From contig OW818662.1 in the NCBI GenBank assembly GCA_942492915.1, forward strand, positions 682,001 to 746,000: a DNA stretch of 64,000 nt. Reading direction: 5' to 3'. This DNA is from Turneriella sp942492915. GTDB lineage: Bacteria; Spirochaetota; Leptospiria; Turneriellales; Turneriellaceae. This document shows positions 58,430-64,000 of this stretch, one piece after another. The position numbers and the translations under genes are program-made. The notes below the pieces were generated by a model. It was given only the letters and a program-made list of their open reading frames with translations, was not told the origin of the DNA and ran no database searches. The first letter of the stretch is position 1. Every line of letters begins with the position of its first letter.

Positions 58430-59656
58430 TTAGCCGAGCTGAACCGTGGCCACCATGTTCCCATGCGGGTGTTTGTTTTCGTACATAATCTGGTGCAGGT
58501 CGCCGATTTCGTCGAAGGCGACTGTCTTCGATAGGCATGGATCAATGCGCTTTTCTAGTACCAGATTGTTGAACGCGGTTGCCTGTGCGTCGTTTGCGAA
58601 GTGAGAACCCTGCAGGCGCTTCTGGTGCATCCAGTGGTATCTGAGGTCGACCGTCGCATTGTAACCTGTCGTGCCGGCGCAGATCACAACCATACCGCCG
58701 CGATCGACAACCATGCATGAAGTAGGTATCGTGGTTTCACCCGGGTGTTCGAACACGATGCGAGGATTCACGCCTTTGCCGGCGATTTCCCAGATGGCTT
58801 TGCCGAACGCGCGCGCACCTTTGATCCATTCTGCGTATTTCGCCTCGTCTTTCCAGTGCGGCAGCATGCCCCAGTGGTTAAAGTCTTTGCGGTTGATGAC
58901 GCCAATCGCGCCGAGGTTTTTGCAATAGTCGACTTTATTGGCTTCTGAGATCACTGCGATCGGCTTGCCGCCCATCTCGCGCACGATCTGTATCGCCATT
59001 GAACCGAGGCCACCCGCACCGCCCCAAATCAGCACGACGTCGTCTTTGCGTACCGTGTGCTCGGGAAAACCCATCAGCATGCGGTAAGCAGTTGCGCCGA
59101 CGAGCATATAAGCGGCCGATGCGTTCCAGTCGAGATGCTGCGGGCGCGGAAGGCACTGGTGCGCCTGAACTTTAGTGAACTGGGCAAAGCTGCCGTAGTT
59201 GACTTCATAACCCCAGATGCGGTTTGATGTGTGAACGATCGGGTCTACTTTGCCCGCTTTGACATCTGCATTGTTGACATCCCACATACCGCAGTGGACA
59301 ACTACCTCGTCGCCCACTTTCACGTTCTTCACATTGGCGCCGATCTTATACACGATGCCTGACGCGTCAGAACCACCGATATGGAAGCCTGAGTTGTCGT
59401 TCTGGTCTTTACGATGAACATCCACCATGTTGAGCGGAATACCGAGCGCTGCCCATACGTTGTTATAGTTGATACCCGCGGCTCGAACCATAACGAGCGC
59501 ATCGTCCGGCCCGATTTCAGGGACATCGACGACTTCTTTCTGGAATGCCTTTTTCGGTTCGCCAAATCGTTCTTCACGAATGGTAATCGCGTACATTTTT
59601 TTCGGAACTTCCCCCGTGGGGATCGCTTCGTTTAGTTCGTAGAGTTCTTTTGCCAT
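58430..59656 (-). CDS. ccr: Crotonyl-CoA carboxylase/reductase
   Basis: A 408-residue zinc-free MDR-family enzyme that reduces crotonyl-CoA with NADPH while adding CO2, giving ethylmalonyl-CoA. Family segments: RAAGINYNNVWAALGIP (58-74), IGGSDASGIVY, RIWGYEVNYGSFAQFTKVQ, HQCLPRPQHLDW, YMLVGATAYRMLMG and the NADPH loop WGGAGGLGSMAIQ. The residues said to form the CO2 pocket seem kept: Asn in NYN (63-65), Glu151 after Tyr150 (Phe in Kitasatospora), and His in GSHFAN (about 360). Suggests the ethylmalonyl-CoA pathway or supply of ethylmalonyl units. Could instead work as a plain enoyl reductase. Confidence 0.9.
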   Translation of the reverse strand: MAKELYELNEAIPTGEVPKKMYAITIREERFGEPKKAFQKEVVDVPEIGPDDALVMVRAAGINYNNVWAALGIPLNMVDVHRKDQNDNSGFHIGGSDASGIVYKIGANVKNVKVGDEVVVHCGMWDVNNADVKAGKVDPIVHTSNRIWGYEVNYGSFAQFTKVQAHQCLPRPQHLDWNASAAYMLVGATAYRMLMGFPEHTVRKDDVVLIWGGAGGLGSMAIQIVREMGGKPIAVISEANKVDYCKNLGAIGVINRKDFNHWGMLPHWKDEAKYAEWIKGARAFGKAIWEIAGKGVNPRIVFEHPGETTIPTSCMVVDRGGMVVICAGTTGYNATVDLRYHWMHQKRLQGSHFANDAQATAFNNLVLEKRIDPCLSKTVAFDEIGDLHQIMYENKHPHGNMVATVQLG

Positions 59657-59748
59657 GGGCGGGAGAGTTTATTTGCGCGACACGCTGTCAAAATCTTTGA
59701 ACTATGGATCGTCTAAAAAATGCTTCGATGTTGAACGAATAAGCCCAG

Positions 59749-60306
59749 ATGCAACATACCAAAGAAATTTACGAACAGTACGCGAAGTTAAGGGCGATGA
59801 TCATTTTCATCTTGCGAAAGCTTCCAGGCAAGCTAAACCGCGTCGCTCTCTGTAAAAATCTCTACTATTCTGAGATGCACTATTTTCAGAAATTCGGGAA
59901 AACGATTAGTGGTGTGGATTACCTGCATATCGAAGCGTCACCTGTGCCGCGCCATTTCAATGAAGTTTTGAGCGAGATGGTTGCGCGTGGTGAGGTCACG
60001 GTTGTGCCACAGGTCGCCCCTGAAGTTATCGATGGCCGTCAGATTATGGTGCTGCGCGGCATGGTGTTTGAAAGCGAAGCGCCGCTCATCGGGGTGCTGG
60101 AAAGGGAAGAGCTGCGGGCGGTGCGCATGGTCTCGTCAACGCTGCAGAACGAAATGAATCTTGAAACTCGTTATTTTCCGCAATACTACCAGCATTACGT
60201 GCAAACGGGACTCTACGAAGTGATTCCAAATATTGCGTTTCCCAAGCGCCCGCACCTGCAGTTCAAAGCCTGGAGCAGAAAGATTTATCGGTTGATGTGG
60301 CAATAA
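59749..60306 (+). CDS. Panacea (DUF4065/SocA-like) domain protein
   Basis: A 185-residue protein. FILRKLPGKLNRVALCKNLY then YFQKFGKTISGVDYLHIEAS and VPRHFNEVLSEMVARGEVTV match the Panacea domain seen in SocA-type antitoxins and phage GepA proteins. In known Panacea systems a toxin gene is adjacent; here there is no small partner gene on either side, only divergent ccr and convergent ygiQ. It is therefore an orphan antitoxin, an adaptor for proteolysis (as SocA works with ClpXP), or a housekeeping relative. Its stop lies inside the 60300-60342 palindrome. Confidence 0.65.
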   Translation: MQHTKEIYEQYAKLRAMIIFILRKLPGKLNRVALCKNLYYSEMHYFQKFGKTISGVDYLHIEASPVPRHFNEVLSEMVARGEVTVVPQVAPEVIDGRQIMVLRGMVFESEAPLIGVLEREELRAVRMVSSTLQNEMNLETRYFPQYYQHYVQTGLYEVIPNIAFPKRPHLQFKAWSRKIYRLMWQ

Positions 60307-60342
60307 GCCATAAATGCGCAAAGCGCATTTATGGCTTATTGC
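60300..60342. terminator. Perfect 20-bp palindrome containing both convergent stop codons
   Basis: GCAATAAGCCATAAATGCGC (60300-60319), loop AAA, exact reverse complement (60323-60342). The TAA of the Panacea gene (60304-60306) is in the left arm and the TAA of ygiQ (60331-60329 on the minus strand) in the right arm. It would work the same for both transcripts. No U-tract follows on either strand. Confidence 0.75.
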
Positions 60343-62176
60343 CTCTGGATTTGGTCAGCCTGTCCCACAAATCACCGCGTTTGATTTTCGCGAGCTCGTT
60401 CTTGATCAGGCCGGTGTTTTCTTTCTTATACCAGAAGAAAAAACTATTCTGCAGCTTCTTCGTGCGCTCGTCACGGTTCTGCGACACGGGCTTACCCGTA
60501 TATGGGTGCACGCCAGAGTAATAAATTTCTGTCGCGACGGTCATGGGTGTGGGGGTGAAATCCTGCACTTGCTCGAGCTGAAAACCGAGTTCAGCCGTTT
60601 CGGTTGCAAGATCTGCCATGTCGTCGACGCTTGTGCCGGGGTGCGACGAAATGAAGTAAGGTATCAGTTGCTGCTTCTTGCCGACCTTACGGTTGATCTT
60701 TTCGAACTGCTGCTTAAACGCATGGAACAATTTGAATGAAGGCTTGCGCATGACTTTCAGTACGTGATCTGCGGTATGTTCGGGCGCGACCTTGAGGCGA
60801 CCGGAAACATGGTGCGCTATCAGCTGTTCTGTATATTGACTCAGGCCGTTGGCCTTGTCGTGTTTATCATCTTTGGGCACGAGCAGATCGTAGCGCACAC
60901 CCGAACCGACGAAGGCATGATTTACTTTCGGGTGTGCTTTAACCATGCGATAAATCTCGGTGAGAGAATGGTGGTCGGTGTCGAGGTTCTTGCAGACCTT
61001 TGGAAAAATGCAAGAGGGCGCGCTGCAGCGTTCGCAGATCGAGAGATCTTTACCCTGCATTTTGTACATATTCGCAGAAGGCCCGCCCATGTCTGAGATC
61101 ACGCCTTTAAATTCGGGATGTTCGGTCAGTGTCTCGAGTTCGCGTGCAATGCTCTCTTTAGATCGCGAAGCGATAAATTTGCCCTGGTGCGCCGAAATCG
61201 TGCAAAAGCTACATCCGCCAAAACAGCCACGATGCGTGTTGATCGAGAATTTGATCATTTCGTACGCCGCGATCGGGCCGCGCTTGCGGTACTTCGGGTG
61301 CGGCATGCGCGTGTAGGGATACTCAAAACTGCGGTCGAGCGTCGCTGCATCCATCGGCGGGTAAGGAGGATTGATCACGAGCGTGCGGTTGCCCACTTTC
61401 TGCAGTATGCGTCGTGCGTTCATCTTGTTCGATTCGCGCTCGATCACTTTGAAATTTTGCGAGTACACTTTCTTGTCAGTGAGGCAAACCTCGTGCGGGG
61501 TGATCTCCACATCTTCCCAGCTCTTGTTCACCGGAATCTTTTCGGTGAGCAGAGCAGTTTGGGGCACGGTGTTCAGTTTTTGAAACGGCACACCGCGCTG
61601 TAAAAGACGGATAATCTCTTTGAGGGGCAATTCGCCGTTGCCGTAGACGAGCAGATCGGCACCTGTGTCTTCGAGTATGGTGGGTTTCAGGTTGTCAGAC
61701 CAGTAGTCGTAATGCGTCACGCGCCGAAGCGATGCTTCGATGCCGCCAAGCAGCACGGGAACATCGGGGTAGAGGTCTTTCAGAATGCGCGTATAAACGT
61801 ACGAGGCGTAGTCGGGGCGAAAGCCGCTCTCGCCACCGGGAGTGTACGCATCGCTCGACCGTCGGCGTTTGCGGGCGGTGTAGTGGTTCACCATTGAATC
61901 CATGTTGCCGGCGGTGACGCCAAAGAAGAGGCGGGGTGCGCCGAATTTTTTGAAGTCGCGAAGGTCGTCGCGCCAGTTGGGTTGGGGAATGATCGCGACG
62001 TTCAGGCCCTCGGCCTCGAGCATGCGGCCAATGACAGCTGCGCCGAACGACGGGTGGTCGACGTACGCGTCACCCGAGATGAGAATCACGTCCAGCTCAC
62101 CTGGGCTGATACCCTTGCGCTCAAGGTCGTCCAGAGTTATGGAAATCCATCGCTTTGTGTCGAAAAGTTCAGGCAC
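60329..62176 (-). CDS. ygiQ: YgiQ family radical SAM protein
   Basis: A 615-residue protein. The B12-binding-like N-terminal part has VILISGDAYVDHPSFGAAVI and LLGGIEASLRRVTHYDYWSD; the radical-SAM site is HRGCFGGCSFCTISAHQGK (CxxxCxxC), followed by SDMGGPSANMYKMQGKD, LKVAPEHTADHVLKVMRKPS and the C-terminal DFTPTPMTVATEIYYSGVHP. Function of the family is not settled. Full length. Divergent from the short-chain dehydrogenase gene. Confidence 0.94.
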   Translation of the reverse strand: MPELFDTKRWISITLDDLERKGISPGELDVILISGDAYVDHPSFGAAVIGRMLEAEGLNVAIIPQPNWRDDLRDFKKFGAPRLFFGVTAGNMDSMVNHYTARKRRRSSDAYTPGGESGFRPDYASYVYTRILKDLYPDVPVLLGGIEASLRRVTHYDYWSDNLKPTILEDTGADLLVYGNGELPLKEIIRLLQRGVPFQKLNTVPQTALLTEKIPVNKSWEDVEITPHEVCLTDKKVYSQNFKVIERESNKMNARRILQKVGNRTLVINPPYPPMDAATLDRSFEYPYTRMPHPKYRKRGPIAAYEMIKFSINTHRGCFGGCSFCTISAHQGKFIASRSKESIARELETLTEHPEFKGVISDMGGPSANMYKMQGKDLSICERCSAPSCIFPKVCKNLDTDHHSLTEIYRMVKAHPKVNHAFVGSGVRYDLLVPKDDKHDKANGLSQYTEQLIAHHVSGRLKVAPEHTADHVLKVMRKPSFKLFHAFKQQFEKINRKVGKKQQLIPYFISSHPGTSVDDMADLATETAELGFQLEQVQDFTPTPMTVATEIYYSGVHPYTGKPVSQNRDERTKKLQNSFFFWYKKENTGLIKNELAKIKRGDLWDRLTKSRGNKP

Positions 62177-62271
62177 GGAGAAATGTCACCAACGGAGACA
62201 GCGCGGCAATAGAAAGAGGGCTGCCAGCAGAAATACTTTTTACTCCGTGACTCGGCCCACGATCCCGGTAT

Positions 62272-63051
62272 ATGCACAAACCCATAGCGCTCATCACTGG
62301 CGCATCGACCGGCATCGGCTATGAAATGGCGAAGATATTCGCTGCCCGGGGTTACGATCTCGTCGTCGTCGCGCGCAGCGCCAAAAACCTCAAGGCTTTG
62401 CAAAATAGTCTCTCCCCTTTGGTAAAAGTAACTTCAATTCCGCTCGATCTCGCATCTCCGAAGGCTGCACAGCTGCTTCTCAGCAAAACCCGAAAGGCGA
62501 AACTCGATATCGATGTACTCGTGAACAACGCCGGCTTTGGCTCGAGCGGCAAATTTGTGGATCTCGACCTCAAACGCGAGCTGATGCAAATAGACCTCAA
62601 TGTGCGCGCGCTTACCGAGCTGACACACCTCTACGGAGCTGAAATGTCAAAGCGCAAGAAAGGCCGCATACTAAACGTGGCATCAACCGCAGCTTTTCAA
62701 CCGGGTCCATTTATGGCCGTCTATTATGCCACGAAGGCATTCGTTCTACATTTTTCTGAGGCCATTGCCGACGAGCTGAAACCGCGCGGCGTTCAGGTTT
62801 CGGTTCTTTGTCCGGGGGCAACGGTGACGGAGTTTGCCGATACTGCCGGCATGCACAAGTCGCGTCTTTTCAGCTCGAAGCTCATGAAACCGGCGACAGC
62901 TGAAGCGGTGGCGATCTACGGAGTGAACAAATTTCTCAAAGGCAAGACACTGATCATTCATGGTTTTATGAATAAGGTCATGGTTATTTCTGGTAGGTTC
63001 AGCCCGCGCTTCTTGGTGCGAAAGATTGCCGGGTATCTGAACGGTCACTGA
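62272..63051 (+). CDS. Short-chain dehydrogenase/reductase
   Basis: A 259-residue classical SDR: ITGASTGIGYEMAKIFAARG (NAD(P) glycine motif), LVNNAGFG, LNVASTAAF (Ser) and YYATKAFVLHFSEA (Tyr-x-x-x-Lys), then CPGATVTEF. Arg in VVARSAKNLK favours NADP. It ends 12 bases before the acetoacetyl-CoA synthetase start on the same strand, so a link to acyl or beta-hydroxyacid metabolism is possible. Substrate unknown. Confidence 0.9.
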   Translation: MHKPIALITGASTGIGYEMAKIFAARGYDLVVVARSAKNLKALQNSLSPLVKVTSIPLDLASPKAAQLLLSKTRKAKLDIDVLVNNAGFGSSGKFVDLDLKRELMQIDLNVRALTELTHLYGAEMSKRKKGRILNVASTAAFQPGPFMAVYYATKAFVLHFSEAIADELKPRGVQVSVLCPGATVTEFADTAGMHKSRLFSSKLMKPATAEAVAIYGVNKFLKGKTLIIHGFMNKVMVISGRFSPRFLVRKIAGYLNGH

Positions 63052-63063
63052 AACCAGCACGCA

Positions 63064-64000
63064 GTGGCGAAGATACTCTGGCAGCCCTCAATTGACAACG
63101 CGATGCGGCGGTTTCGGACTGCCGTGGGCGTATCTCTTGATGACTTTGCCGACCTGCATTCATGGTCGGTTAAACACCCCGAAGAATTCTGGGGATTTTT
63201 CGTTCAATACGCCAAACTCCCTTTTCTTAAGCCATATAGGCAGGTTCTGGAACGCAGAACTCCGTGGCGTAACAGCGACTGGTTTCCAGGCGCTGCGGTC
63301 AATTGGGCGCACATGGCACTCGCGAGTCGGCGCGAGTCCGATGCGCTGGCGCTCATTGCCGAGGACGAAAACGGCGAACGGGCGGCGTGGTCGTACCGCG
63401 ATCTATATCGGCGGACATCCGCATTTGCGCAATTGCTCAGGCAAAACGGATTAGGCACCGAAACGCGGCTTGCAGCGTTCATGCCCAACACAGAAGAAAC
63501 CTTGCTCACGCTGCTGGCGGCGGTGAGCTGTGGCGCGACCTTCAGCTCGACCTCACCTGATTTCGGAGCGGGGGCGGCGGCCGACAGACTTGCTCAATTT
63601 GCCCCGCAAATTCTCTGCGCCGCATCGCACTATTTTTTCAAAGGCAAGAAGATCAGCGTGATCGACAAGATCAGCGATATCATCGCGCGTTCATCGCAGA
63701 CAAAAACTCTGTTGCTTTTTCGCGCAGAACAGGGTGATCTTGAGACGCTTGCGCAGGCTTTGCCCGGTGTCAAGGTGATCGCGGCAGATACGCATGGTGT
63801 CAGCGAAGCTGAAATTCATTTCACTCCGTATCGTTTCAGCGATCCGCTGTATGTTATGTATTCTTCGGGAACCACCGGCCTGCCCAAGTGTATCGTTCAG
63901 GGACACGGGGTCGTCATCAATCACGTCAAAGAGCATATGCTGCACTGTGGCTCTGGCTCATCGGACACCATATTCTATTACACAACCTGCGGATGGATGA
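63064..64000 (+). CDS. aacS: Acetoacetyl-CoA synthetase, C-terminus cut by window edge
   Basis: An open frame from GTG 63064 to the right edge, 312 residues of about 650. KILWQPSIDNAMRRFR at the start, HSWSVKHPEEFWGFF, AAFMPNTEETLLTLLA, SSTSPDFG (acetoacetate-CoA ligase marker), HYFFKGKKI, the ATP motif YSSGTTGLPKCIVQGHG and YTTCGWM are all as in AacS. Activates acetoacetate from ketone-body or poly-hydroxybutyrate breakdown to acetoacetyl-CoA. Probably co-transcribed with the short-chain dehydrogenase. Start GTG is the first codon giving the family N-terminus. Confidence 0.93.
   Translation, partial: MAKILWQPSIDNAMRRFRTAVGVSLDDFADLHSWSVKHPEEFWGFFVQYAKLPFLKPYRQVLERRTPWRNSDWFPGAAVNWAHMALASRRESDALALIAEDENGERAAWSYRDLYRRTSAFAQLLRQNGLGTETRLAAFMPNTEETLLTLLAAVSCGATFSSTSPDFGAGAAADRLAQFAPQILCAASHYFFKGKKISVIDKISDIIARSSQTKTLLLFRAEQGDLETLAQALPGVKVIAADTHGVSEAEIHFTPYRFSDPLYVMYSSGTTGLPKCIVQGHGVVINHVKEHMLHCGSGSSDTIFYYTTCGWM

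Overview
The window reads as chromosomal DNA of a free-living or loosely host-associated spirochaete of the order Leptospirales, most like Turneriella. This is an inference. It rests on a spirochaete-type flagellar operon (flgB-flgC-fliE-fliF-fliG-fliH-fliI-fliJ-unknown-flbB) that includes the collar protein FlbB, on many exported lipoproteins, on a fused CcoN-CcoO cbb3 oxidase with a one-haem CcoP, and on moderately high GC. I see no phage, insertion sequence, integrase or CRISPR array. The only clearly mobile-type gene pair is a VapBC-like toxin-antitoxin module.

Layout. 1-6.6 kb: a truncated M18 aminopeptidase (minus), a PrpB/MmgF-like methylisocitrate lyase with a limonene-epoxide-hydrolase-fold protein, an unknown minus-strand gene, tRNA-Leu(CAG), a HEAT-repeat protein, a structured repeat element, a lipoprotein, a YhhN membrane protein and SpoVG. 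6.6-15.4 kb: a small exported protein with its terminator, then a complete cbb3 oxidase locus (ccoI, ccoS, ccoNO, ccoQ, ccoP, ccoG, ccoH, SafE-like protein). 15.4-23.7 kb: a phospholipase-D-type phosphatidyltransferase, an Rrf2 regulator with three cysteines, queG, metY, a metallo-beta-lactamase protein carrying two cyclic-nucleotide domains, a GDPD lipoprotein and aroG. 23.7-26.1 kb: groES-groEL behind a CIRCE element. 26.1-35.6 kb: an exported barrel-like protein and two tandem giant lipoproteins sharing a C-terminal domain; the first carries a seven-repeat propeller-like region. 35.6-38.2 kb: a circularly permuted ATP-grasp and an alpha-E protein. 38.4-39.2 kb: the toxin-antitoxin pair. 39.3-47.2 kb: the flagellar operon. 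47.2-55.5 kb: hemN, a TPR-like protein, an orphan LolD-like ATPase, a PdxB-like dehydrogenase, an acyl-CoA synthetase, coaE, a SPOR-domain protein and argF. 55.5-64 kb: a three-gene MacAB/Lol-like ABC exporter, crotonyl-CoA carboxylase/reductase, a Panacea-domain protein, a YgiQ radical-SAM protein, a short-chain dehydrogenase and a truncated acetoacetyl-CoA synthetase.

How it fits together. The cbb3 locus supplies a high-affinity terminal oxidase with its copper and assembly factors. HemN could feed haem synthesis and the Rrf2 protein could sense redox or iron-sulphur status, though neither link is proven here. Ccr, the PrpB-like lyase, acetoacetyl-CoA synthetase and the long-chain acyl-CoA synthetase point to growth on fatty acids or short acids with branched C4/C5 acyl-CoA chemistry.

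A recurring non-coding feature is a long, nearly perfect stem-loop with a 3-nt loop starting at or within a few bases of a stop codon and usually lacking a U-tract (for example 35578-35614, 37092-37136, 60300-60342).
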